Origin: Candidatus Promineifilum breve
GTDB taxonomy: Bacteria; Chloroflexota; Anaerolineae; Promineifilales; Promineifilaceae
Direction of reading: 5' to 3'
NCBI RefSeq assembly: GCF_900066015.1
Contig: NZ_LN890655.1
Location: 2,210,726-2,274,725, forward strand
Length of the DNA: 64,000 nucleotides
The notes below the pieces were generated by a model. The model did not search any database. It was given only the letters and a program-made list of their open reading frames with translations, and was not told the origin of the DNA. Of the stretch, positions 46,598-54,779 are shown piece by piece. Each line of letters begins with the position of its first letter. Within the stretch, counting starts at the first letter, position 1. A program made the translations under genes and the position numbers.

Positions 46598-48412
46598 ATG
46601 ATCCCGACCAACTCCGATCTACGCCAGTTTATCATCCAGTTCTTCAGCGATGAAGAGTTAGAAACACTCGCCTTTGACTACTTCCCGGAAGCAGCCAACG
46701 ACTTTGGCAGTGGGATGAGCAAGGGGCGTAAGGTCATCGCTCTCATCGGCCACTGCGAGCGGCGCGGCCGGTTGGACGACCGGCATGCCGCTGTGGGGCG
46801 CGAGCGGGCGGCGGCGTGGAACCAGCAATTCACCACGCCGTCCGTAGAGACGTTCCGCCGGCACGTCTCTACAATGCCCACCGCGCGCGATCCGCGCCAA
46901 ATCTTCCTCAGCCACGCCACGGCCGACGCCGCCTTCGCCTACACACTGGCCGATGACTTGCGGGCCGAGGGCTGGCGGGTGTGGATCGCGCCGGAGAGCA
47001 TCCGGCCGGGGGAGAAGTGGGTGGAGGCGATTGATCGCGGGCTGGAGACGTGTGGGGTGTTTGTGGTGGCGCTGACGCCGGATGCGGTCACTTCGCGCTG
47101 GGTCAGAACCGAGACAAATGCGGCCGTGGCGCTAGAGCATAAGGATCGTATCCGTTTCTTGCCGCTCGACGTGACGCAGTGCGAACCGCCCTTGTTGTGG
47201 AGCGGGTACCAATTTGTCCCTTTTCGTGGAAGCTATGAGGTTGGACTGGATGCGCTGCTAAGACGATTAGATGATCAACCTCCGGCGAACCCTCTCTCTG
47301 ACCCTCTACCGGAGAGAGAGGGAGCGCGCATCCCTTCTCCCCCGCTCCCCAGCACCCCTGCTCCCCCGCCCCGCGAGCGCCACGTCAAGGAAGAACAATG
47401 GCGGCAACTGCAAGCGTTGGCCCACGAGATTGCCACCGTACTGGGCAAGCAGAGCGGCGACGATGAGTTGCGTGAGGTGTACCGGCGGTTCAATCGCCAT
47501 TTTGGGTTGACGACGTATAAGAAGTTGCCGCGCAAGCGGTTTGATGAGGGGTTGGCCTTCTTTACGGAGTGGCGAGATGAGGTAGTGGCGTCGTCGGCCG
47601 AGACTCAAGACCATCTCCCACAGGCAGAGGGGGTTCTGGTTCCTTCTCCCGGAGGGAGAGGGTTAGGGAGAGGGGACAATTGGTCACAGGGGGAAGAAGA
47701 CCCTCTCCCCAACCCTCTCCCACAGGGAGAGGGGGCGCAGAGCGCGTTGCCAACCGGCGTTACAAGGCGTATCCATGAGAAGACGGGGATTGAATTGATT
47801 CGGATACCGGCGGGGGCGTTTCTATACGGTGATGATAGGCGGACGATCGACCTGCCGGAATTTTGGATCGGGCGCTATCCGGTGACCAATGCCCAGTACA
47901 AACGATTCGTGGACGAGACTGGCTATGAACCCCCATCCCATTGGAAAGGGAAGAACCCGCCGACGGATAAACTTGATCATCCGGTGGTTTATATCAACTG
48001 GGACGACGCCCAAGAGTTCTCCGAATGGGCCGGGCTGGCGTTGCCAACCGAACAGGAGTGGGAAAAGGCGGCGCGAGGCACAGACGGCCGCCGTTATCCG
48101 TGGGGCGATGATTGGGCCGACGGCCACTGCAATACTATGGAGGCCAGAGTGGGCGGAACTACGGCAGTTGGGCAATATTCACCGCAGGGAGACAGCCTCT
48201 ATGGCTGCGCCGACATGGCCGGCAATGTGTGGGAGTGGACGGCGTCGTGGTACGATGATACGCAGGCGCGGCGCGTGGTGCGCGGCGGCTCGTGGAACCA
48301 CGACCGTAACTTCGCTCGCGCGGCCGCTCGCAACTTGTACCTCGGTCCGGGCGGTCGCGGCGACCTCCTTGGCTGTCGGCTGGTGCGCCGTCCCCCATCT
48401 CAGGCGCTCTGA
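46598..48412 (+). CDS. EAD1-TIR-helical-FGE-sulfatase multidomain protein
   Basis: 604 residues. Residues 1-85 match an effector-associated death-like domain EAD1 (LRQFIIQFFSDEELETLAFD; GRKVIALIGHCERRGRLDD). Residues 98-225 are a TIR domain (QIFLSHATADAAFAYTLADD; GWRVWIAPESIRPGEKWVEA). Residues 265-332 resemble the ORF6C helical domain (VYRRFNRHFGLTTYKKLPRK). Residues 395-600 are an FGE-sulfatase/C-lectin fold (GIELIRIPAGAFLYG; NVWEWTASWYDD; VVRGGSWNHDRNFARAAARN). Known: bacterial EAD/TIR proteins act in NAD-depleting immune networks, and this C-lectin fold is the usual diversity-generating retroelement target. The two interdomain linkers are encoded by CTCTCCC-type repeats. No reverse transcriptase is in the window. 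Confidence 0.87.
   Translation: MIPTNSDLRQFIIQFFSDEELETLAFDYFPEAANDFGSGMSKGRKVIALIGHCERRGRLDDRHAAVGRERAAAWNQQFTTPSVETFRRHVSTMPTARDPRQIFLSHATADAAFAYTLADDLRAEGWRVWIAPESIRPGEKWVEAIDRGLETCGVFVVALTPDAVTSRWVRTETNAAVALEHKDRIRFLPLDVTQCEPPLLWSGYQFVPFRGSYEVGLDALLRRLDDQPPANPLSDPLPEREGARIPSPPLPSTPAPPPRERHVKEEQWRQLQALAHEIATVLGKQSGDDELREVYRRFNRHFGLTTYKKLPRKRFDEGLAFFTEWRDEVVASSAETQDHLPQAEGVLVPSPGGRGLGRGDNWSQGEEDPLPNPLPQGEGAQSALPTGVTRRIHEKTGIELIRIPAGAFLYGDDRRTIDLPEFWIGRYPVTNAQYKRFVDETGYEPPSHWKGKNPPTDKLDHPVVYINWDDAQEFSEWAGLALPTEQEWEKAARGTDGRRYPWGDDWADGHCNTMEARVGGTTAVGQYSPQGDSLYGCADMAGNVWEWTASWYDDTQARRVVRGGSWNHDRNFARAAARNLYLGPGGRGDLLGCRLVRRPPSQAL
47282..47383. repeat. Low-complexity repeat encoding linker 1 of the TIR protein
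   Basis: CCTCTCTCTGACCCTCTACC and GAGAGAGAGGGAG words followed by CCCCCGCTCCCCAGCACCCC encode NPLSDPLPEREG and PSPPLPSTPAPPP. Same word family as the array at 11204-11761. Confidence 0.8.
47609..47758. repeat. Repeat encoding linker 2 of the TIR protein
   Basis: GGAGGGAGAGGGTTAGGGAG and CCCTCTCCCCAACCCTCTCC with CACAGGGAGAGGG form a hairpin inside the gene and encode SPGGRGLGRG and DPLPNPLPQGEG. Clearly the same repeat family as the 11.2-kb array, in frame. Confidence 0.85.
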
Positions 48413-48490
48413 TCGCTGTTCTTGGCGCGCGAGCGGTTCATGGGATCGGGATCGGGTTCCTGTGGTTGGCTTGGCGTCTTGTTCATCTGC

Positions 48491-49681
48491 CTAACCCATC
48501 TGCTCCCCCAACCACGCCAAAATCACCGCCACCGTCTCCGGGTCAAGCACCCGGCCGGCGGCATTATACGTCGCGCTGTCGGCCGAGGTCAGTTCCTCGG
48601 CCGCCTTCTCCTCCAGCTTCAACACGTGGTTGGCGTTGGCCGGGTAGCTGAAGGTGACGTTGTCCCCGGCGGCCGCTTCCAGGGCCGCGCCATCGACGCG
48701 CCAATCGCTCTGGATGTCCTTTTGACCGATGATGACCAGTGCCGGCGCGGTGGTCGCCGCCAGCAGATCGGCCGGTCGGGCGTCCATGAACTCGGCCATG
48801 AACGGCTGGTTGGCCGGCGCGACCAGAGCCGACCACATCGCCTGGGCGTCGCCGGGCAGGGCCGGGTCGAGTTCGGCCGCCTCCCCGGCGATGAACGCGG
48901 CCATGGCCTCATCCCATAGGCCCAGGAGTTCGTCGCGGTTCGGATCGGCGCTCAACACGTCCCGGTCGATCTGGCGGCGCACCACGTCGGCGATCGGCTG
49001 GCCGGGCGCGCCGGTCAGGATCAGCCCGGCAAAGGGCAGAGCCGGGTCGGAAGCCTGATAGTTCATGGCATGGAGCGTGCCCTCGCTATTGGCCAGGACG
49101 AAGAGGCGGGCCGGGTCGATGCCCGGTTGGGTCGCCAGGTAATCGACGGCGCTGGACAGTTCATCCAGATGGCTCTGGAAACTGATGTTGCCCGACATCG
49201 CGGCCATATTCTGCTGGGCAAATTGGCCGGTGAAGCGCTTGTCATAGCGCAGCGTGACGTAACCGGCGCGGGTCAATGCGTCGGCCAGCAGGGCGGCGCT
49301 GCCGTTGCGGCCGGGAAACTGCGCCGAGTTCCAGTCGCGATCGGCCGGGCCACCGCCGGCGACAAAGACGACCGCCGGGAATGGGCCGTCGCCCGCCGGT
49401 CGGGTCACTGTGGCGGCCATTGTGGTGTCGTCCAGCGCCCAGGTGACTTCCTCGGCCGTTTGGCCGTCGTTGGGCGTTGCATCCACCGGCAAGGTGTTCT
49501 CGTCCGTTGCTTCGGCCGTTGGCGCGGCCGTGTTGGTCGGCACGACGGCCGCCGTGGGTAGCGCCGGTTCGGGAACCGTGGTGGCCGGTGGCGGGCTCTC
49601 GGCCGGGGCGCTCTCGGCCGGGGCGCGATTGCAGGCAGCCAGTAGCAGGATCAGGAGTAGCAGATGCAAGCGACGCAACAT
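48491..49681 (-). CDS. Lipoprotein alpha/beta hydrolase, copy 1
   Basis: 396 residues. LLLLILLLAACNRAPAES is the lipobox, followed by a Thr/Pro-rich linker. The hydrolase begins WALDDTTMAATVTRPAGDGP; FVAGGGPADRDWNS is the oxyanion region; RLFVLANSEGTLHAMNYQ holds the nucleophile Ser (NSEG); IIGQKDIQSDW the Asp and NANHVLKLEE the His of the triad. Its C-terminal ~320 residues are a close paralog of the 50516 gene; the region between the two holds a TA pair. Probably an exported esterase; substrate unknown. Confidence 0.83.
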   Translation of the reverse strand: MLRRLHLLLLILLLAACNRAPAESAPAESPPPATTVPEPALPTAAVVPTNTAAPTAEATDENTLPVDATPNDGQTAEEVTWALDDTTMAATVTRPAGDGPFPAVVFVAGGGPADRDWNSAQFPGRNGSAALLADALTRAGYVTLRYDKRFTGQFAQQNMAAMSGNISFQSHLDELSSAVDYLATQPGIDPARLFVLANSEGTLHAMNYQASDPALPFAGLILTGAPGQPIADVVRRQIDRDVLSADPNRDELLGLWDEAMAAFIAGEAAELDPALPGDAQAMWSALVAPANQPFMAEFMDARPADLLAATTAPALVIIGQKDIQSDWRVDGAALEAAAGDNVTFSYPANANHVLKLEEKAAEELTSADSATYNAAGRVLDPETVAVILAWLGEQMG

Positions 49682-49771
49682 AACACACTCACCTCACTGT
49701 ATTACACAGTCATTTCAGCCATTATAACAACCGCAACCATATCAGGTGTCAGCCGATAACGCTAAGGCTTG

Positions 49772-49799
49772 TAGTGTACACTATTCTCGTGTACACTAT
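49772..49799. promoter_or_regulatory. Operator-like repeats GTGTACACTAT of the RHH-PIN pair
   Basis: TAGTGTACACTA (49772-49783) is a perfect 12-bp palindrome and GTGTACAC (49789-49796) an 8-bp one; both share GTGTACACTAT, spaced 15 bp, just before the ATG at 49804. Typical of TA autoregulation. Confidence 0.65.
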
Positions 49800-49803
49800 A
49801 TCT

Positions 49804-50046
49804 ATGCTCAAGAATATCACCCTCTCGGCCGACGAGGCCCTAATTGGCGCGGCGCGGCGGCAGGCTGCGCTGCAGAATACGACGTTGAACGTCTTATTTC
49901 GGCAATGGTTGGAACGTTTCGTCACTCAACAGGACGTTGAGGCGCGGCAGCAAGCGGCCGCGCGCTACGATGAGTTAATGCGCCGGCTGTCCCATGTCGA
50001 TGCCGGACGAAAGTTCACTCGCGAGGAGTTGAATGAACGTCACTGA
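49804..50046 (+). CDS. RHH-type antitoxin
   Basis: 80 residues from ATG 49804; the earlier in-frame ATG at 49774 overlaps the operator repeats. MLKNITLSADEALIGAARRQ with TTLNVLFRQWLERFV is a ribbon-helix-helix domain, followed by a toxin-binding tail (RRLSHVDAGRKFTREEL). Overlaps the PIN toxin gene by 14 bp. Inserted, together with its toxin, between two paralogous hydrolase genes. Confidence 0.82.
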   Translation: MLKNITLSADEALIGAARRQAALQNTTLNVLFRQWLERFVTQQDVEARQQAAARYDELMRRLSHVDAGRKFTREELNERH

Positions 50047-50473
50047 GATGGAAGGATTCTTCTTTCTGGATACCAACATCCTCATTTATGCCCATGACAA
50101 GACCGAACCGGAAAAACAAGAGATCGCCATACAATTAGTACGTAACGCCTTGTTAACCGGCCGGGGAATTATTAGCACCCAGGTTGTCCAGGAATTCCTG
50201 CATGCCGCACGGCGAAAATTCAGGCAGCCAATGTCCTTCGAGGAATGCCACAAGCACTTGCAGGACGTGCTACAACCCCTTTGCGCCTACTTCCCATCAA
50301 TTTCAACGTATGACCGCGCCCTGTTGATCGTCGAGGAAACCGGGTTCCATTTCTACGACGCGCTGATCGTGGCCGCGGCCGTGGAGAGCGGTTGCGGCGT
50401 ACTCTTGACCGAAGACCTTCAACACGGCCGCAAAATTGGCAACCTGACGATCCTGAATCCCTTCGCCGAATAG
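50033..50473 (+). CDS. PIN-domain toxin
   Basis: 146 residues. GFFFLDTNILIYAHDK has the first Asp; ISTQVVQEFLHAARRKF the Glu; GFHFYDALIVAAAVESGCG the third acidic residue; LLTEDLQHGRKIGNL the last. AGGAG is 4 nt before ATG 50033; ATG 50048 (MEGFFFLDTN) is an alternative. Its TAG stop is the first three bases of the hairpin element at 50471. Tightly coupled to the RHH antitoxin, so a bona fide type II pair. Confidence 0.88.
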   Translation: MNVTEMEGFFFLDTNILIYAHDKTEPEKQEIAIQLVRNALLTGRGIISTQVVQEFLHAARRKFRQPMSFEECHKHLQDVLQPLCAYFPSISTYDRALLIVEETGFHFYDALIVAAAVESGCGVLLTEDLQHGRKIGNLTILNPFAE

Positions 50474-50506
50474 GTGCGACCCACTTTCCGAAGTGGGTTG
50501 CACCTA
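50471..50506. repeat. Hairpin element TAGGTGCGACCCACTT
   Basis: TAGGTGCGACCCACTT (50471-50486) and AAGTGGGTTGCACCTA (50491-50506) pair nearly perfectly around TCCG. The first three bases are the stop codon of the PIN toxin. Shares AGGTGCGA with the element at 29090. Confidence 0.85.
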
Positions 50507-50515
50507 CTCACCTAT

Positions 50516-51988
50516 CTACCCAGTCTGCTCCGCCAGCCAATCAAGTATTACCTGAACCGTCTCCGGATCCAGCACCCGATCCGGCGCGTTATAGCTTACG
50601 CCACCGGCCGCGGTCAATTCCTCGACCGGCGTCTCCTCCAGCTTCAGCACGTGGTTGGCATTGGCCGGGAAGCTGAATGTCACGTTGTCGCCGGCGGCCG
50701 CCTCCAGCACCGCGCCGTCGGCTTCCCAGTCGATCTGGATGTCCTTCTGGCCGATGATGACCAGCACCGGCGCGTCGACCGCCGCCAGCAGTTCGGCGGG
50801 CTGGACGGCCAATAGCTCGGCGCTGAACGGCTGGTTGGCCGGGGCCACCAGCCCCGCCCACAGCTGTTGGACGCTCTCCGGCAGCGACGGGTCCAGTTCG
50901 GCCGCCTCGCCGGCCACGAAGGCGGCGATGGCCTCATCCCATAAGATCAGCAGTTCGTCCCGGTTCGGCTCGGCGCTCAGCACGTTCTCGCGTATCTGCT
51001 GGTGCAACACCTCGGTCATCGGCCGGCCGGGCGTGCCGGTCAGGATCAGCCCGGCGAAGGGCGTGGCCGGGTCGGAATTCTGGTAATTCATGGCGTGGAG
51101 CGTGCCCTCGCTGTTGCCCAGCACGAACAGTTGCGCCATGTCGATGCCTGGTTGGGCCGCCAGGAAGTCAACCGCGCTGGTCAGTTCGTCCAGATGGCTC
51201 TGGAAGCTGATGTTGCCCAGCAGTTTGGGCATGTTCTCCTGGGCAAAGGGGCCGGTGAAGCGCTTGTCGTAGCGCAGTGTGGCGAAGCCGGCGCGGGTCA
51301 ATTCGTCGGCCAGCAGCGCGGCGCTGCCGTTGCGGCCCGGCAACAGCGGCGAGTTCCAGTCGCGGTCGGTGGGGCCGCTGCCGGCCACGAACAGTACCGC
51401 CGGGAAGGGGCCTTCGCCTTCGGGTCGGGTCAGGGTGGCCGACACGGTGGTATCGTCCAGCGCCCAGGTGACCTCCTCGACCACGTAGGGCGGGACGGGT
51501 GTGGCCGTGGCCGCGACGAGGTCGCCGGTGCGGGTCAACTTAAATGTGCCCGTCGCGCCGGACTGGGCGAAGTCGCCGCCGATCGTTTCGCCGTCGACCG
51601 TGCCGTCGAATACCGCCCCGGCCGAGCCGATAGTGAAGTGAACCGCGTCGCCGTCGAGGCTTACCTCATCCAGCGGCAAATCGAAAGCGCCCTGCTGCGG
51701 GATGTCGATGGTCGCCGTCAGCGCGCCGCTGCTGGCATCGAACTTGACGATGATGTCGAGTTGTTGGCCGGCGATGGTGATGGCCCCTTCCCATTGGCCG
51801 TCCAGGGGCGTGGCATCGACCGGCAGAGCGGTCTCGGCTGTGGGTTCGGGCGGGTCGGTGGGCATCACGGTCTCCGTGGGCGACGCCGCTTCGGGCGCGG
51901 CGGTCGCCGGCACTTCACTCTCCGCCGGCGTACGATTGCAGGCAGCTATGAACAGCAGCAGAACAAACAAGGATGCTTTACGAAGCAT
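50516..51988 (-). CDS. Lipoprotein alpha/beta hydrolase, copy 2 with extra N-terminal domain
   Basis: 490 residues. FVLLLFIAACNRTPAES lipobox; an additional beta-rich domain of ~100 residues (WEGAITIAGQQLDIIVKFDA; IDIPQQGAFDLPLDEV) precedes the hydrolase, giving the longer protein. The catalytic parts match copy 1 (FVLGNSEGTLHAMNYQ; IIGQKDIQIDWEADG; NANHVLKLEE). Same strand as copy 1 and separated from it by a TA pair and a hairpin. Copy 1 probably lost, or never had, the N-terminal domain. Confidence 0.83.
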   Translation of the reverse strand: MLRKASLFVLLLFIAACNRTPAESEVPATAAPEAASPTETVMPTDPPEPTAETALPVDATPLDGQWEGAITIAGQQLDIIVKFDASSGALTATIDIPQQGAFDLPLDEVSLDGDAVHFTIGSAGAVFDGTVDGETIGGDFAQSGATGTFKLTRTGDLVAATATPVPPYVVEEVTWALDDTTVSATLTRPEGEGPFPAVLFVAGSGPTDRDWNSPLLPGRNGSAALLADELTRAGFATLRYDKRFTGPFAQENMPKLLGNISFQSHLDELTSAVDFLAAQPGIDMAQLFVLGNSEGTLHAMNYQNSDPATPFAGLILTGTPGRPMTEVLHQQIRENVLSAEPNRDELLILWDEAIAAFVAGEAAELDPSLPESVQQLWAGLVAPANQPFSAELLAVQPAELLAAVDAPVLVIIGQKDIQIDWEADGAVLEAAAGDNVTFSFPANANHVLKLEETPVEELTAAGGVSYNAPDRVLDPETVQVILDWLAEQTG

Positions 51989-52065
51989 GGGTTACTCTCC
52001 TTACTGTCCTCCAGTATAGCACAACGCAACAGAGGAGAGCGGGCTTTACGGTGGGCTGCCCCATA

Positions 52066-52112
52066 AAAAGCCCCCCGGAAGGCGACGGAAGCCGCCCAGG
52101 TTGTCCGGGCGG
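52066..52112 (-). terminator. Candidate terminator of the sulfatase gene
   Basis: CCGCCC (52092-52097) pairs with GGGCGG (52107-52112), and on the minus strand the sequence continues to a CTTTTTA run near 52066. The spacing from stem to U-run is long, so this is weak. Confidence 0.3.
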
Positions 52113-52151
52113 TGCCTGGAACAGAATGGCAGTCCCGTACTTCCTGACCGC

Positions 52152-53684
52152 TTATGACGGTTGAACACCATTGGCGGCCACGAAGGCCAACCGCTCGGCC
52201 AGGAGCAGTTGAATGGCGGCATACTCCGGCTGGCCGGCGACGTTTTGCATCTGGTAAGGATCGGCGCTCAGGTCATACAGTTCGGTTTCGCCCGTCGCCG
52301 GATACTCGACGTAGGAGAAGCGGCCGATCCCGTCTCCCCCTGTCCTGAGACCCCGATAGACCGGCCGCTTCTCGCTGCCGTGGCCTTCCAGATAGACGAT
52401 TCCCTCCCAGGCTGCCTGTGGCCCGGCCATAAGGGGCGCCAGGCTGCGGCCCAGCGGCGGACGTCCAGCCTGGGCATCGGCCAGATCAACGATAGTCGCC
52501 GTGACATCGACCATCGACACCACGCGCTCCTCGGCGCGGTTCTCAGCCAGCCAGGGCAACCGGATCATCAGCGGCACGTGGCTGGCTTCCTCATACGCGG
52601 TATCCTTCGACGTTAGCCGGTGGCTGCCGTAGGACATGCCGTTGTCGCTCAGGAAAACGATGACCGTATTGTCCCACTGGCCCGCCTGCTGCAGCGCGTC
52701 GAAGACCTGTTCGATGCCGTCATCAACGCCCAGCAGGGAGCGAATCACCAATGAGCGCCGGCCGTTCATCGAGCCGGCCCGCTGCGGCCAGCCTCTGAGG
52801 CGCTGAATCCAGAGCGGCTTGTCGCTGACGTCGGCCTCAGCAAAGTTGGGCGGTATGTCGGCCAGGTTCAGGTTATAGCGCTTATACTGCTCGTTCAGTT
52901 GGATCGGGTCGTGCACCTCGGTGGGACACAAGAACAGAGCAAACGGTTTGTCGGGATGAGAAGACACCTGTCCCTGGATATAGTCTATACCCTTGGTGAA
53001 GACCGTCGTGGCGCGGCCTCCCAGGTCGAAGTTCGTCCAGCCGGGGGGCGTCTCCATTCCCCTATGATCACTGAAGCTGTACTTGCCGAACAGGCTGCAC
53101 TCGTAGCCTTCCGCTGCCAGCCAGACGGGGAGGGTGTTGCCGTCATCCAGACGTGGAATCTCGCCGTTATGGGTGACGCCATGTCCGTTCGGCGTGCCCG
53201 CGGCCACGCCGGTCAGCATACTGGCGCGGGATGGGGCGCAGATCGCACCGACGCAATAGGCGCTGTCGAAAGAGGTCCAGCCCGCGCCCGGCCGCGATTG
53301 GAGAAACGACATCGGCAGCTCGGTGACGATCGTACCATCGGGGTTATAGTACGGCCGGTGGCGCCGATCCAGCGGGGTGAATCGCTGTGCCCACGAACGG
53401 TAATCGAGATCATCCATGACGATGAACAAGAAGTTCGGCCGTTGTCCCGGCTCCGGCGTGGCCGTTGGGCTGGGCGTTCCTGTCGGCTCAGAGGTACCCG
53501 TCGCCGTAGGCGTGAGGGTTGGCGTCACGTCCGGCCCGGGGGTCTGCGTGGGAGTTGGGGTTGGCGTTGGCGTTAACTTGACCGTTTCTGCCTCTACTTC
53601 CCCTTTCCCCTTTAAGACGGCAAGGACGGCCGCCGCGGCCGTGACCTCGACCAGGAACTGTCGCCTGTTGATTTTTCGATCCAT
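52152..53684 (-). CDS. Tat-exported sulfatase
   Basis: 510 residues from ATG 53684, supported by GGGAGG six nt upstream. KINRRQFLVEVTAAAAVLAV is a twin-arginine signal; a TPTPTPTQTPG linker follows. FLFIVMDDLDYRSWA holds the metal Asp pair and AICAPSRASMLTGVA the CxPSR motif whose Cys becomes formylglycine. FLSDNGMSYGSHRLTSKDT supplies the later metal Asp/Asn. Substrate (sulfated glycan) unknown. It needs a formylglycine-generating enzyme, which is not evident here: the FGE-like domain at 46598 belongs to a TIR protein and is probably not catalytic. Confidence 0.92.
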   Translation of the reverse strand: MDRKINRRQFLVEVTAAAAVLAVLKGKGEVEAETVKLTPTPTPTPTQTPGPDVTPTLTPTATGTSEPTGTPSPTATPEPGQRPNFLFIVMDDLDYRSWAQRFTPLDRRHRPYYNPDGTIVTELPMSFLQSRPGAGWTSFDSAYCVGAICAPSRASMLTGVAAGTPNGHGVTHNGEIPRLDDGNTLPVWLAAEGYECSLFGKYSFSDHRGMETPPGWTNFDLGGRATTVFTKGIDYIQGQVSSHPDKPFALFLCPTEVHDPIQLNEQYKRYNLNLADIPPNFAEADVSDKPLWIQRLRGWPQRAGSMNGRRSLVIRSLLGVDDGIEQVFDALQQAGQWDNTVIVFLSDNGMSYGSHRLTSKDTAYEEASHVPLMIRLPWLAENRAEERVVSMVDVTATIVDLADAQAGRPPLGRSLAPLMAGPQAAWEGIVYLEGHGSEKRPVYRGLRTGGDGIGRFSYVEYPATGETELYDLSADPYQMQNVAGQPEYAAIQLLLAERLAFVAANGVQPS

Positions 53685-53905
53685 AGCAACCTCCCACCAG
53701 ATACAACCAGATGCCATTCACGACTGTTCACACAACCTCAAATGATAGCGATCCTACCTTACAACCAGGCTAACGTTGTGCGCTTCAAATAAAAGAAACG
53801 CTTCGAAGACGACCGCGGTTCGCGCCGGCGCGATGCGCTTCAGAAAGCGCCTATCCGGCGCGGTGGGTTGACAGCCGCCCCGGATGCGGGCAGAATCCCA
53901 CCCTT

Positions 53906-54517
53906 GTGAATTGGCTCCCCCTCATCGCCCTGGGCGTCACCGCCTTTGCCGCCACCAACGTGGATGACAGCCTGCTCCTTCTGCTGCTCTTTGGCGATCG
54001 CCGCTTTCGCGCGCGCCACGTGTTCGTCGGGCAGGCTGTGGGCATTGGCTTGCTGGTGCTCATCAGTCTGCTTGTGGCTCTCCTGGCGCTGGCGATTCCG
54101 GGGCGCTTGATCGGGCTGCTGGGGCTGTTACCCATTCTGATCGGCGGGCGCGAATTGCTGGCCCGGCGGGACGGCGGGCCAGAGGAAGCTGCCCCGTCCG
54201 CTACGGCTGTCACCCGCGCCACGCCCGGCTGGCGGCGGGCCGCGTCGGTGGCCGGCCTCACCCTGGCTAACGGCGGCGACAATATCGGCGTCTATGCGCC
54301 CCTCTTCGCCGCCCGGCCGCCGGCGCAGACGGGGTTACTGTTGGTCGTGTTGGCCGTGATGTTGGTTGGCTGGTTGTTTGGGGCGTTCTATCTGGCGCGA
54401 TACTCACCGATCGCGCCACGCATGCGACGCGTCGGTACAACTCTGGCTCCGTGGGCCTTTATCATTTTGGGAATGGTTATATTTGCTGAAGCGTTCTTGC
54501 TGCCTGTGTTATACTAA
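53906..54517 (+). CDS. CadD-family transporter
   Basis: 203 residues, about six helices. ALGVTAFAATNVDDSLLLLL is the first helix with the N-V-D-D polar motif, and GLTLANGGDNIGVYAPLF the symmetric N-G-G-D-N motif of CadD/LysE-like cadmium-resistance proteins. The middle charged loop (LLARRDGGPEEAAPSATA) is cytoplasmic. It is presumed to export divalent or heavy-metal ions. Standalone gene; no regulator such as CadC or MerR is next to it. Confidence 0.8.
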   Translation: MNWLPLIALGVTAFAATNVDDSLLLLLLFGDRRFRARHVFVGQAVGIGLLVLISLLVALLALAIPGRLIGLLGLLPILIGGRELLARRDGGPEEAAPSATAVTRATPGWRRAASVAGLTLANGGDNIGVYAPLFAARPPAQTGLLLVVLAVMLVGWLFGAFYLARYSPIAPRMRRVGTTLAPWAFIILGMVIFAEAFLLPVLY

Positions 54518-54568
54518 AATCTGTTGGTCACAATGGTCTCAGGCTACATTAAGTGTGGAGAAGTTACA

Positions 54569-54766
54569 ATGGACTGGCAGGAACGTATAACGGTAGATCC
54601 AAAAGTTCTGGTCGGCAAGCCGGTCGTTCACGGCACAAGACTCTCGGTTGAATTCATTGTGGATTTACTCGCGCAAGGTTGGCCGGAGAGTGAATTATTG
54701 CGTAACTATCCGGGGCTAGAGCCGGAGGATATTCGCGCGTGTCTGGCCTACGCGGCGTCAGAATGA
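54569..54766 (+). CDS. DUF433-family antitoxin, toxin lost
   Basis: 65 residues from ATG 54569. ITVDPKVLVGKPVVHGTRLS and EFIVDLLAQGWPESELLRNY are the DUF433 helix-turn-helix signature, then YPGLEPEDIRACLAYAASE. Its stop overlaps an ATG (ATGACTCGCC) exactly where a DUF5615 PIN-like toxin normally begins, but that frame hits TAA after six codons (MTRLPG). The partner is therefore gone. Confidence 0.8.
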   Translation: MDWQERITVDPKVLVGKPVVHGTRLSVEFIVDLLAQGWPESELLRNYPGLEPEDIRACLAYAASE

Positions 54767-54779
54767 CTCGCCTACCAGG

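Noticed and set aside
46598-48412. A complete diversity-generating retroelement in the window
   Set aside because: No reverse transcriptase and no template repeat are visible; only the possible target domain is here.
46598-48412. Formylglycine-generating enzyme for the neighbouring sulfatase
   Set aside because: The FGE-like domain is at the end of an EAD1-TIR protein and shows no clear catalytic cysteine pair; it is more likely a recognition domain.
52020-52150. Riboswitch between the hydrolase and sulfatase genes
   Set aside because: A GC-rich hairpin is present but no aptamer consensus I know (cobalamin, SAM, TPP, fluoride, c-di-GMP) could be matched.
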